A stretch of 64,000 nucleotides of DNA from Pseudarthrobacter sp. BIM B-2242 (GCF_014764445.1 NZ_CP061721.1:3658001-3722000); one strand, 5' to 3'; numbered from the stretch's first letter, positions 53,510 to 62,447 are shown. Notes: generated by a model from the sequence alone, not told the origin. A program made the numbers and translations.

Positions 53510-53541
53510 GGCGGCCTCCGATTTGCGGGTCGGCGGCCGCC
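53510..53541 (+). terminator. Weak hairpin after the LLM gene
   Basis: GGCGGCC (53510-53516) pairs with GGCCGCC (53535-53541) across an 18-base loop, followed by ATTCCTT. Possible terminator of the ABM/LLM unit, weaker than the two before it. Confidence 0.4.
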
Positions 53542-53654
53542 ATTCCTTCCCTGAATTCAGGGTTCAACGACGCGGTTCGCGGATTCTAGCGCAGCCGGAA
53601 CGTTCACGCCGTGGACAGGCCGGGTGTTCCTGGTCACCTGTAGGTAAAGTATTG

Positions 53655-53665
53655 CGATCAGATCG
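53655..53665 (+). promoter_or_regulatory. Palindrome upstream of the LuxR-type regulator gene
   Basis: CGATC-A-GATCG is a perfect 11-bp palindrome 83 bases before the regulator's ATG in a 278-base gap. It could be an operator; there is no second copy near the other units. Confidence 0.3.
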
Positions 53666-53748
53666 AACTACGCGAGGGCCGGTCGAAGGAGACCGGCTGA
53701 TCGTGAAGTTGCACTGCCACACTTTGGGGTTCAGAGAGGAATCCGTAA

Positions 53749-56700
53749 ATGCCGGTAGATTTTAAGCAACCAAAGCCTCAGTCGTGTGTAGACCGGGGCA
53801 TCACCTCCCGGGAGTGGGAGGTCCTCCAAGCCGTTCTTAATCATCTGGCCAACGCCGAGATCGCAGCCACGTTGGGGATCAGCGTGCGAACGGTCGAAAG
53901 CCATGTCTCCAACCTTCTGACGAAGTTTGACGTCACGTCCCGTTCAGGGTTGTTAGCTGCCGTCCGGGCCACTGAGAATGCCGGACCGTTACGACTCGAG
54001 GCTCCCCCTTCACTGCTTCGCATGGCGAAGGCAGGTGAATTTGTCGGCCGGCTTCCGGAACTCCAACAACTGCACGATGAGTGGGACTTGGCCAAAGCGG
54101 GTGCACAGCGACTCGTGCTGGTCTCGGGCGATGCTGGCATCGGAAAGAGCCGGCTGGTGGCAGAGTTCGTGCGGCAACTGTTGGTCAATGACGACCCGCT
54201 CGTGCTGCATGGACGTTGCGACGAAGACGTGGCAGGTCCTTTTGAAGCAGTCGGCCACGCCCTTGCCCCGTATATCCGTGCAAGCAATCCCGCCAGTTTG
54301 GCGGGAGAGCTTGGTGACGTAGCCGCCGAACTGGAGACGATCATTCCAATTTCCGGCATCCGTTTACCGGGGATCCCGGTTGATGCCGTGCGCACCGACC
54401 CGAACGTTACCCGGCTGCGACTCTTCGACGCCGTCACTCGCGTCCTCCGCCATGCCTCGGTTTCCTCACCCATGCTGTTGGTACTCGATGACCTGCACTG
54501 GGCTCCCGGGCCTACGCTCCTGCTGCTTAAGCACCTGATGCAGGAGGAATCGCTTAAGCGCACAATGATTATCTGCACTCTTCGCCCCGGGGACGTTTCA
54601 GATGCCCTTATCGACTTCCTGGGTAGGTTGCGCCGGGACGCAATGCCCGTTCAGATTCAATTGGGCGGATTGCACCGGCTCGAGGTCGCTCAACTGCTGG
54701 CTTCCGATGACGGATCGGCACAGTCACGCGATGACACTTTCTCTGAAAGCCTGGCCTATGACATCTACTCGGAAACACGGGGAAATCCGCTGTACGCCGG
54801 AGAGCTGATCCGAAGCCTGGGAGAAGGCAGCGGACCGAAATCGGCGGGCAATGCAGACGTTCCTCACGGAGTGAAGGACATCGTTACTGCACGTGTTCGG
54901 CGGCTCAAACAAGAGACTCAGACCCTGCTCGGCATAGCCGCCGTACTGGGGCAGGAATTTGACCTCAGCGTGCTGCAGCAACTTGCTGAAGTTGACGATT
55001 TCACTCTTCTGGAAGGAGTGGAGGAGGCAACCCAGGCGCAGCTTCTGTATGACGTGACAGCCGCTTCTCCCGACGCCGTTGAACGCTATGAATTTGTGCA
55101 CGCCATCGTGCGTCGGGCAATCATTGAAAGCCTGTCGCCGGCCCGCGTGCGTCGAATACATGCTGCAGCCGGCACAGCGTTGGAGCAGCTTTTTCCTCAA
55201 GCCTTGGAAATGCGGGCCGATGAAATTGCCTGGCATTTGGTTCAGGCAGGACAAATCAAAGACCGCCGGAATATTGTCCGCTATCTGACCATGGCGGGCC
55301 GGGCCGCGCTGAACAGTTCCGCGGCGGAAGAGGGGCTTCGCTTTCTGGACCAGGCTTTGGAATACATCGATGCGGCTGAGGCCTTTGACCGCGCCGAACT
55401 TTGGTTCCAGCGTGGCCTGACGTTGCGAACACTTGGCCGCTGGCCCGATTCTGTGGCCTCGTTACGCAACGCGCTGGACCTTTATGCAGAAGTGGGAGAC
55501 CTGGAAGCCATTTCCCGCACGTGCCGCGCAGCCACACACACGATGTTTTGGTTTTTCCGGATGCCCGAAGCCCTCGATTTAGCTGCTTATGGACTAAAGA
55601 TGCTTGACGGTCACGAGGGCGCAGAACGGGGAAGGCTGCTGGGCGCGTTGTCTTTTGCCCAGGCCTGGAGCGGTGATTACGGCTCAAGCATGAAGGCTAT
55701 CGACGAAGAGTTGGCCATTGCTTCCCGGCTCAAGGATACGGATCTGAAAGGACATGCCTTGGCCATACGCGCGATGCAGCTCCCCGCGTTCCTTGAGCAT
55801 AAAGATGCAGCCTCGGCAGGTTATGAGGCGCTTGAGATACTCCGCGGCTCCGACGATGTCTGGACCTTGACGAGCATGCTCGGCTTTTTGAACTACACGC
55901 TTGTTGGTTTGGGTCGCCTGGAGGCAGCCCGTGAGGTAGGCGCTGAACTGGCCCCACTCGCGGTTCGGGTAGGGAACTACGCCGCCCAACAGCAGCACAC
56001 CCGGATGAACGCCATGGTCGAATTCTTTGAGCAGGGAAGCCCTGTCGCCCTGGAGAAATTCGCCCGGAAGGACCTCGCATTCTGCAAGGCCGTCGGGCTT
56101 GCAACGCCTGAGCATTCGCTCGCATGGCTTGGGTTGGCCAAATTCCTCGCCGGCGAATGGGAGGAAGCAAGGGGTGCTTACTCAGCCGCGCTCGAAACAG
56201 AGGCGGACACGGGAATGGTCGGCTGGGGATGGTCTTCCCTGTTCGAGTTGCTCGCGTACATGGGCGATTCCCAAGCTGCCATGGGTTTGCTTGAAAAGCA
56301 CCGAAACACTCTGCCGCACCTGGACCGGGCCAACACCTGTGGCTCATGGGTGGCGGCGCTAACGGCGGTTGAAGGTTTAGTCGTATTGGGAGAGTTGGAG
56401 CAGGCCGCCGCACTGCTCCCTGCTATCGAACAATGCATTCAGCGGACGGGGGTCGTTTGTATCGAATTCCGGGGTGGGCGCCTAGTCAAGCGTTCAGCGG
56501 CAATTGCCGCTGCAGCGGCCGGCGACTGGGCGCGCGCGGAAAAGTACTTTCGGGAGGCACGTCGTGATGCCGAGACCATGCCCCACGTCGTGGAGCGTGC
56601 CCACACCCTGAGATTTCACGGGAGAATGCTGCTTCAGACTGGCGAAGCAGCATCCTCTGCCCGGGCAAAGTCGTATCTGCAGGAGGCGCGCGCTGTCTAC

Positions 56701-56835
56701 GCGAAACTCGGCATGCCCCGTCACGTGGAACTCTGCGATCTGGAGACGAAACCGACCCGGGTTACGAGCAAAAGGTCTACAACCCCTGACCCCGGCCTCT
56801 TCGGCTTTCTCACCAACCTGATGTATGGGGAGTAA
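53749..56835 (+). CDS. Large ATPase regulator with N-terminal LuxR HTH (inverted LAL layout)
   Basis: 1028 residues. A LuxR-type HTH lies at residues about 16-75 (ITSREWEVLQAVLNHLANAE, IAATLGISVRTVESHVSNLL). An AAA/NB-ATPase domain follows: GEFVGRLPELQQL, Walker A GDAGIGKS (127-134), Walker B region MLLVLDDLHWAPG. The C-terminal 500 residues are helical repeats resembling TPRs. Classical LAL (MalT-like) regulators have the HTH at the C-terminus; here it is at the N-terminus. AGAGGAA precedes the ATG. The gene follows the LLM unit and is the best candidate to bind the shared operator boxes. Codon use is less GC-rich than in the flanking operons. Confidence 0.88.
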   Translation: MPVDFKQPKPQSCVDRGITSREWEVLQAVLNHLANAEIAATLGISVRTVESHVSNLLTKFDVTSRSGLLAAVRATENAGPLRLEAPPSLLRMAKAGEFVGRLPELQQLHDEWDLAKAGAQRLVLVSGDAGIGKSRLVAEFVRQLLVNDDPLVLHGRCDEDVAGPFEAVGHALAPYIRASNPASLAGELGDVAAELETIIPISGIRLPGIPVDAVRTDPNVTRLRLFDAVTRVLRHASVSSPMLLVLDDLHWAPGPTLLLLKHLMQEESLKRTMIICTLRPGDVSDALIDFLGRLRRDAMPVQIQLGGLHRLEVAQLLASDDGSAQSRDDTFSESLAYDIYSETRGNPLYAGELIRSLGEGSGPKSAGNADVPHGVKDIVTARVRRLKQETQTLLGIAAVLGQEFDLSVLQQLAEVDDFTLLEGVEEATQAQLLYDVTAASPDAVERYEFVHAIVRRAIIESLSPARVRRIHAAAGTALEQLFPQALEMRADEIAWHLVQAGQIKDRRNIVRYLTMAGRAALNSSAAEEGLRFLDQALEYIDAAEAFDRAELWFQRGLTLRTLGRWPDSVASLRNALDLYAEVGDLEAISRTCRAATHTMFWFFRMPEALDLAAYGLKMLDGHEGAERGRLLGALSFAQAWSGDYGSSMKAIDEELAIASRLKDTDLKGHALAIRAMQLPAFLEHKDAASAGYEALEILRGSDDVWTLTSMLGFLNYTLVGLGRLEAAREVGAELAPLAVRVGNYAAQQQHTRMNAMVEFFEQGSPVALEKFARKDLAFCKAVGLATPEHSLAWLGLAKFLAGEWEEARGAYSAALETEADTGMVGWGWSSLFELLAYMGDSQAAMGLLEKHRNTLPHLDRANTCGSWVAALTAVEGLVVLGELEQAAALLPAIEQCIQRTGVVCIEFRGGRLVKRSAAIAAAAAGDWARAEKYFREARRDAETMPHVVERAHTLRFHGRMLLQTGEAASSARAKSYLQEARAVYAKLGMPRHVELCDLETKPTRVTSKRSTTPDPGLFGFLTNLMYGE

Positions 56836-56934
56836 CTGCGAGCCTTCCCAAGGCTGTTCTTCATCCCTTACATAAAAACTTAGTCATTTGCCCGAAGTTT
56901 GAAGTGAAATAACCCGACTGAATGGACTGCTGCT

Positions 56935-57495
56935 GTGCGTACATTGGAGTTTCCAAAGCAACGGAACCACAATTATTTCCAGATCACTGGGGTGGTTGGT
57001 CATGGCGACCAACGGGGACGCCTGATGGGCTTTCCCACAGCCAATATTGCTATTCCACCAAATGGCGGCCGCAACGGCGTATGGGCCGGCACGGTTCACC
57101 TCGATTCACCCGATCGCCGCGCCCTTCATGTGGCTGCCATATCCATCGGCGACCGGCCCACGTACTACTCCCGGGGCCAGAGTCTCCTGGAGGCGAACCT
57201 CTTGGACTTCACGGGCGATCTGTACGGGCAGACCGTCGTGGTGACGCTTCGCCTCCTCATCCGGCCCCAACGCAAGTTCTCAGGCACGTCCGAACTCGTG
57301 GACCAGATCCAGGACGACGTAGCCCGGGTTCGAAGCTGGGCTCGGCAAGCAGGCTTTGGGGGCTGCCTCCGGGCAGAACAGGAACCCACCCGCTCGCATT
57401 CCAACCCCCTGGCTACCGTTCACCCCATCGCCCTCGGCCACAGGCTCCCCGATCGAGGCGCTTCGCTGTCCGAATTTCTACCGCTGCACAGCTAG
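56935..57495 (+). CDS. Stand-alone riboflavin kinase
   Basis: 186 residues from a GTG. GVVGHGDQRGRLMGFPTANI is the nucleotide/riboflavin-binding signature of the RibF C-terminal kinase domain, followed by VAAISIGDRPTYY, LEANLLDFTGDLYGQ and VTLRLLIRPQRKFSG. The FAD synthetase half of RibF is absent, so the product would be FMN only. The last 40 residues (after SWARQAGF) do not look like the family and may be a degraded or shifted end. It lies 100 bases after the regulator and would supply FMN to the reductase/monooxygenase pair. Confidence 0.8.
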   Translation: MRTLEFPKQRNHNYFQITGVVGHGDQRGRLMGFPTANIAIPPNGGRNGVWAGTVHLDSPDRRALHVAAISIGDRPTYYSRGQSLLEANLLDFTGDLYGQTVVVTLRLLIRPQRKFSGTSELVDQIQDDVARVRSWARQAGFGGCLRAEQEPTRSHSNPLATVHPIALGHRLPDRGASLSEFLPLHS

Positions 57496-57556
57496 GGGTG
57501 CCTGCTACAGGCCTACCCCACCGTCGGATCTCCCGGCCGGTCCGAAGCCTGAGCGC

Positions 57557-57904
57557 CTAGCCGTTGACAGCTCCGGCCAGCCCGGCCTGGATCTTGTCCA
57601 TGGTCTCGTTGTAGGCAGCGGTCATGTCGATGCCCAGGCGATCCGCCAGGACGAAAATCCACCAGAGCGAGTCGGAAAGCTTGTGCTCAAGCTCCGCGGT
57701 GGCGTCCCCTTCAATCTGCCAGGTGCCTTCGCGTGCCAGCAGCAGCCGCCCGATGTAGCCGACGTCGTTCGTGAAACCCAGCATCAGCTCGTGGTCCGAC
57801 CAGACCCTGCCGTTCAGCCGCTGTTCAAGAACTTCGTACAGCGCACGCACCTCAAGGGCACGGTCGCGGGCATCGGCGAGTTCTGCATGCTTGGGGGAAG
57901 TCAT
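57557..57904 (-). CDS. MazG-like protein
   Basis: 115 residues, all helical, ALEVRALYEVLEQRLNG, HELMLGFTNDVGYIGRLLLA, AELEHKLSDSLWWIFVLAD. The Glu/Asp spacing in ELEHKLSDSLWW matches the EExxE...ExxD type metal site of MazG/dUTPase-fold pyrophosphohydrolases in reduced form. Probable housekeeping of non-canonical nucleotides. The ATG at 57904 has AAGGAA upstream. The C-terminus converges on the riboflavin kinase gene, with no shared role visible. Confidence 0.75.
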   Translation of the reverse strand: MTSPKHAELADARDRALEVRALYEVLEQRLNGRVWSDHELMLGFTNDVGYIGRLLLAREGTWQIEGDATAELEHKLSDSLWWIFVLADRLGIDMTAAYNETMDKIQAGLAGAVNG

Positions 57905-57973
57905 CGGTTCCTTCTTTCTATGGGTTACCACTGGAACACGGGCCAATCCCGAATTATTCGCTGTGCCGTGAAC

Positions 57974-58912
57974 CTAGAGGTAGTCGCCGGCCCGTTCGCG
58001 GGCGATTTCGAGCAGCGTGGAGTGAAAGGCCACCTCCGCCGGGGCGTACACCTTGTCCTGGCGCTGGGCCAGCAGGATGCGGCGCAGCGGGGCAGCGTCG
58101 CCGAGGCTGAGCACACGGACGTCCGGGTGCTGTAGGGCGACGGCGGTTTTGGGCACCATGGCCACTCCCATGCCGACGCTGACCATGGCCTGCGCTTCCT
58201 GGTAATCGTTGGCGAGGAAACCGATGGTTGGTTCGAACCCGGCGTCGTGGGCGGAGCGCTGGAGCACCTCCACCACGGGGTGGGCCTCCGCGCGCACAAT
58301 CCACGATTCGCCGCGCAGGTCCTCCATGCTCACCTGCTCCCGGCCGGCGAGCGGGTGGCTGCCGGCCACCAGGATCACCGTGCTCTCCTGGAAGACTTCG
58401 GTAACCCGGATGGAGTCGTCATGGAACCTGTTCCAGGGATAGTCCCACAGCAGGCACAGGCCGGTGATCCCTGACTGCAGGTCCGCCACCAGTTCATCAA
58501 AGCGCGCACTGCGCAGCGAGAGGCTGATGGCCGGGTACCGCTTCTTGAAGGCGCGGATGACGACCGGCAGGAAGGACCCTGCCAGCGTAGGAAAAGTGCC
58601 CACGGTCAGGGCGCCCCGCTTGAGGCCGGCGATCTGGTCCAGGTCAGACTGGGCAGCCCGCATCTGCCGGATGATCTGGCGCGCATGGCCGGCCAGCACC
58701 TGCCCGGCCTCGGTGGGCACCACACCGCGGGAGCGGCGGTTGAGCAGGGGCTGTCCCACCTCCTGCTCGAGCTTGCGCAGTTGCTGGGAGACAGCAGAGG
58801 GCGAGTACATCATCAGATCGGCCGCAGCGGTGATCGATCCCTGCTCCACCACCTCCAGCAGCAGCGCCAGGCGCCGCATATCGAAAAGATGCTGCTCGTC
58901 ATCGTGAAGCAT
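57974..58912 (-). CDS. LysR family regulator, divergent from prpF-like gene
   Basis: 312 residues. HTH in LALLLEVVEQGSITAAADLM, YSPSAVSQQLRKLEQEVG; effector domain from LTVGTFPTLAGSFLP to the end. The gene is transcribed away from a PrpF-like and a MatC-like gene across a 240-base gap with two inverted repeats, the standard setting of a LysR activator. It should sense the substrate or product of that pair, probably a tricarboxylic or dicarboxylic acid. Confidence 0.9.
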   Translation of the reverse strand: MLHDDEQHLFDMRRLALLLEVVEQGSITAAADLMMYSPSAVSQQLRKLEQEVGQPLLNRRSRGVVPTEAGQVLAGHARQIIRQMRAAQSDLDQIAGLKRGALTVGTFPTLAGSFLPVVIRAFKKRYPAISLSLRSARFDELVADLQSGITGLCLLWDYPWNRFHDDSIRVTEVFQESTVILVAGSHPLAGREQVSMEDLRGESWIVRAEAHPVVEVLQRSAHDAGFEPTIGFLANDYQEAQAMVSVGMGVAMVPKTAVALQHPDVRVLSLGDAAPLRRILLAQRQDKVYAPAEVAFHSTLLEIARERAGDYL

Positions 58913-59032
58913 CGCTTTACCCCTCAGCTGATTTGGTTAATTTCCTGCAGGAACTCTGCCAGTGCGGCCATTTGGGGCGGCCAACTCAGATTTGCACCCC
59001 GAATGAGGCCGCTTTGCGTAGGCAACCGCAGT

Positions 59033-59069
59033 GATTGAAGCAATCCTACATCCCCCTTCAATTATTGAA
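59033..59069. promoter_or_regulatory. LysR-type binding region between lysR and prpF-like genes
   Basis: GATTG-AAG-CAATC (59033-59045) and TTCAAT-T-ATTGAA (59057-59069) are perfect inverted repeats 11 bases apart in the divergent gap. LysR sites often consist of two such boxes, one for recognition and one for activation. They lie 84-120 bases before the prpF-like start. Confidence 0.6.
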
Positions 59070-59152
59070 CATTGTCTTAATTTGTGATCTGGATCAATCT
59101 CTTATCAGGGCCCCTCAAGAAACCCGAGGCACAGAGGAGATGTGGAAGACCA

Positions 59153-60268
59153 ATGAAGATCGAAGCGGAGTGGATGCGCGGAGGCACCAGCAAATGCTGG
59201 GTGTTCGAAGCCGGGCATCTGAACGACAGCACGAGCCTGGACTCGCTGCTTCCCCGGGTGTTCGGTAGCCCCGACTCGCGGCAGATCGACGGCGTTGGCG
59301 GCGCAACATCGACCACCAGCAAAGCGATGATCCTGCACCGCCCCGCCGAGGAGGACATCGACGTTGATTTCACCTTTGCACAGGTGGGCATCGAAGAAGC
59401 CGCCGTGGACTGGGGCAGCAACTGCGGGAACTGCTCGGCCGTAGTGGGCCTGTACGCCATCGAAAAAGGATGGGTGGTCCCCAGCGGGGACGTCACCCGC
59501 ATCGTCACCCGCAACACCAACACGGGCCAGATCATCGTCCAGCGCGTGGCCACCCCGGCCGGCGCCCTGCCCATCGTTCCCGATGCCCAGATGCCCGGAG
59601 TGCCGTTCCCCGGCTACCGCGTGGGGCTCGGCTTCCAGGACCCCGCCGGCAAGACCACCGGAGCGTTGCTTCCCAGCGGTTCAACGACAGACACCATCAC
59701 CGCAGGGGGGACCCGCTGGACAGTTTCCATGGTCGACGCCGGAGCGCCCGTGGTGATCGTCCGAGCCGAGGACCTGGGCCTGGATGCCGGCCGGTATGAC
59801 AGCTGGCTGGCCGGCGTGGAACTGCAGCTGGAGACGCTGGAGCAGATCCGGCGGCAGGCGGCGGTGCGCATGGGACTGGCAGCCACCACCGCGTCGGCGG
59901 CGCGGGCCATCCCCAAGCTCGCCATTGCTTCCGCCCCCGGCCCCGCGGACACCGGCTGTGACCTGAACGTCATGATGCTGTCCATGGGCCGGCCCCACCC
60001 GGCACTGGCTATCACCGGCAGCATCGCCCTGACCCTGGCAGCCCGGACCCCGGGCACGGTGCTGCATGCCATCACCGGCCACACCCTGGGAGCCACGCTG
60101 ACCCTGCGGACCCCAGCCGGGATCATCGAGACCTGGACCGAGGACCAGGACGGAACCCTTCTTGTGGGCGTCGACCGGACGGCCCGCACCATCGCCACCA
60201 CCATCATCCATCTCCCCGAGGCCCTCGGCAGCGCCGCCGAAGCCCACCTCGCGGGAGCCACTCATTGA
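59153..60268 (+). CDS. PrpF family isomerase (aconitate/oxalomesaconate type)
   Basis: 371 residues from the ATG at 59153, with GGAAG upstream. AEWMRGGTSKCWVF, QIDGVGGATSTTSKAM, AVDWGSNCGNCSAVVG are the PrpF signatures, with the catalytic Cys in NCGNC-type loop and a second active-site segment in the C-terminal half. Relatives isomerise 2-methyl-cis-aconitate, 4-oxalomesaconate or aconitate. The following MatC-like carrier starts 11 bases after its stop, and a LysR gene is divergent, so a small uptake-plus-isomerase pathway for a tricarboxylic or methylated acid is likely. Confidence 0.88.
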   Translation: MKIEAEWMRGGTSKCWVFEAGHLNDSTSLDSLLPRVFGSPDSRQIDGVGGATSTTSKAMILHRPAEEDIDVDFTFAQVGIEEAAVDWGSNCGNCSAVVGLYAIEKGWVVPSGDVTRIVTRNTNTGQIIVQRVATPAGALPIVPDAQMPGVPFPGYRVGLGFQDPAGKTTGALLPSGSTTDTITAGGTRWTVSMVDAGAPVVIVRAEDLGLDAGRYDSWLAGVELQLETLEQIRRQAAVRMGLAATTASAARAIPKLAIASAPGPADTGCDLNVMMLSMGRPHPALAITGSIALTLAARTPGTVLHAITGHTLGATLTLRTPAGIIETWTEDQDGTLLVGVDRTARTIATTIIHLPEALGSAAEAHLAGATH

Positions 60269-60279
60269 GGAGAACCACC

Positions 60280-61722
60280 ATGACTAAGACTGCGGAACGC
60301 ACCACCGGCACGGTGGAAGAGACTCAGGACCAACATTCCGGGCGCCCGGCCCGTCGCCGCCGTATCCTGCTGATGGCGGTGGTCGGTATCACCCTCCTTG
60401 GTTTGGTGGCCCTCGTTCTGGCGGGAGGCATCTTCAACCAGGCGCCCACCGCGGAACCGGAGCCGACCATGACCGCTATACAGATCATTCCGCTCATCAT
60501 CCTCGTGGTGATGTTCGTGGTCGCCACCAAGTGGCCCCTGAACATCGGCGTGATGGGGCTGGTGGCGTCCTTCGGCGTCGGCTATTTCATGCTGGGCATG
60601 ACGGACAAGGAGATCCTCGCGGATTTCCCGGCCAACATCGTCATCACCATCATTGGTGTCACCTACTTCTTCAGCATGGCGCAGCGCAACGGCACCATCG
60701 ACATCATCGTCCAGACCTGTGCGCGCCTCGTCAGGGGCAAAACCCTCCTGCTCCCCTGGGTGTTCTTCCTGATGGCCGCAGCCCTCACGGCCCTGGGCAC
60801 CTTCTCCCCCGCCGCCGTGGCCCTGCTGGCACCGGCCGCCATCGGCCTGGCCTACGAGTCCCGGATCCACCCGGTCCTGATGGGCGCCTTCATCATCAAC
60901 GGCGCCCACGCCGGCGGGTTCTCCCCGCTCTCCGTGGCCGGCGTGCTGGTGCACGACATCGCTGTCAAGAACGGCTTCCCCATCTCGCAGGGCGCCCTGT
61001 TCACCGCCAGCTTCGCCATCAACCTGATCCTCTCGGTCCTCACCGTGGTGCTGTTCGCCCTGCTGGGCAAACTGCGCGACGGCGACGGCCAGCACGCCGA
61101 CCTTGAAACGGCCGCCACCGGCCGCCCCCACGGCCAGCAGGTCCTGACGCTCGCACTGATTGGCGCCCTGCTGGTCTGCGCACTGGGCTTCCACATGCCG
61201 ATCGGCTTTGTGGCCCTCTCCGCCGGTCTTCTCCTGGCGCTGGTCAACATCAAGGAACACCGCACCTTCATCGGCGGCGTCTCCTGGTCTACCGTCCTGC
61301 TGGTCGCCGGCATGATCACGTACGTGTCCCTCCTCCAGCACGTGGGCGTCATCGACACCCTCGCCGAGCAGGCACTGGCACTCGGCGCCCCGCTGCTGGT
61401 GGCACTGGTCCTCTGCTACGTCATCGGCGTCGGCTCGGCTTTCGCGTCCTCGACGGCGCTGCTCACCGCGTTCATTCCGCTGGCGGGACCGCTGCTGGCC
61501 ACCAGCTCGCTGAGTGCCTCCGGGACAGTGGCTGCACTGGCCATCGCCGCCACTGTTGTGGACGTCTCACCCTTCTCCACAGACGGCGCCCTGGTGGTGG
61601 CCAACGCCCGTGAGGACGACCGGCAGCGCGTCTACAAGCAGCTGATGATGTACGCGGGCGGCGTGGTGCTGGCCGCTCCGGCCCTGGCCTGGGCACTGCT
61701 GGTACCCACCGGCATCATGTGA
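60280..61722 (+). CDS. MatC/SLC13-like dicarboxylate carrier
   Basis: 480 residues from the ATG at 60280 with GAGGAG upstream. A basic cytoplasmic start (HSGRPARRRRILL) leads into about twelve membrane helices. ALTALGTFSPAAVALLAPA, GAHAGGFSPLSVAGVLVHD and VGSAFASSTALLTAFIPL are the hairpin/clamshell segments of the MatC/ion transporter family. It should import a di- or tricarboxylate with Na+ or H+. It pairs with PrpF under the LysR gene. A good terminator follows. Confidence 0.85.
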   Translation: MTKTAERTTGTVEETQDQHSGRPARRRRILLMAVVGITLLGLVALVLAGGIFNQAPTAEPEPTMTAIQIIPLIILVVMFVVATKWPLNIGVMGLVASFGVGYFMLGMTDKEILADFPANIVITIIGVTYFFSMAQRNGTIDIIVQTCARLVRGKTLLLPWVFFLMAAALTALGTFSPAAVALLAPAAIGLAYESRIHPVLMGAFIINGAHAGGFSPLSVAGVLVHDIAVKNGFPISQGALFTASFAINLILSVLTVVLFALLGKLRDGDGQHADLETAATGRPHGQQVLTLALIGALLVCALGFHMPIGFVALSAGLLLALVNIKEHRTFIGGVSWSTVLLVAGMITYVSLLQHVGVIDTLAEQALALGAPLLVALVLCYVIGVGSAFASSTALLTAFIPLAGPLLATSSLSASGTVAALAIAATVVDVSPFSTDGALVVANAREDDRQRVYKQLMMYAGGVVLAAPALAWALLVPTGIM

Positions 61723-61768
61723 GTTCTCCGGCCGCGCCGGACGCAGGAGCGCGCGCCCGCACACGACG

Positions 61769-61796
61769 AAGGCAGGACCCGAAAGGGTCCTGCCTT
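61769..61796 (+). terminator. Terminator after the carrier gene
   Basis: AAGGCAGGACCC (61769-61780), tetraloop GAAA, GGGTCCTGCCTT (61785-61796), a perfect 12-bp stem with a stable loop and TCTGG after it. It separates the operon from the convergent membrane protein gene. Confidence 0.85.
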
Positions 61797-61821
61797 CTGG
61801 TGTTCGGCGAAGCCCGCTCAG

Positions 61822-62253
61822 TCAGTGCTGCACGCTCAGGACCGACGTGTCCCTGACCCGTCCCTCACGCAGGCTCGTCTGGCACTCAGCCGACCGTCCG
61901 GCGACGTCGCCGTGGACGGCAGAGGTAATGGCCTCGACAACGGCAATTTGGCCGGTCGTGTCAGGGACGCCGGGAAACTGCACCTGAGGTGCCTCCACTG
62001 CGGCTGCGGGCGCCTCGTTCGTGGCGCGCATGCGAAGAAGCGCTATGGCAGAAATGACGAACCAGGCGACATTCGTGACGACTGACGGCCAGGCCTCGTG
62101 GACAGTGCCGTTGACAATAAAAGCGCAGGCACCGACGAGGTTGGCTGCCTGGAATCCCTTGCCGGCCTTCAGCCACCCCATGGACACCGACAGGTACGCA
62201 CTCAGAATCAGGGCCGCGCCAGTCCAGCCGGCGATTTCCCACAGTACTTCCAT
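61822..62253 (-). CDS. Small membrane protein, CBU_0592-like
   Basis: 143 residues. Three hydrophobic helices: IAGWTGAALILSAYLSVS, GFQAANLVGACAFIVNGTV, and SVVTNVAWFVISAIALLRM, then a 65-residue cytoplasmic or external hydrophilic tail. This three-helix arrangement is that of CBU_0592-type proteins of unknown function, with an unusually long tail here. AAGGA precedes the ATG. Convergent with the carrier gene and divergent from the next LysR gene. Confidence 0.75.
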   Translation of the reverse strand: MEVLWEIAGWTGAALILSAYLSVSMGWLKAGKGFQAANLVGACAFIVNGTVHEAWPSVVTNVAWFVISAIALLRMRATNEAPAAAVEAPQVQFPGVPDTTGQIAVVEAITSAVHGDVAGRSAECQTSLREGRVRDTSVLSVQH

Positions 62254-62447
62254 GATGTCCTTTCAGGGGTGGTGCCCTGCTGCACCCCTGGGTGGAGGGC
62301 AGATGACGGGCTGAATTTTTGTTTTTTCGGGGCTGTTGCCGATTGGCTGAGGCGTCCCCGGATTTTGGCTTTCAAAAGCAATTATGAGGACGCGATGACT
62401 GTAGGGCAATTGCATTCTTCTGAAGAGATGGTTTAGAACTACTTAAC

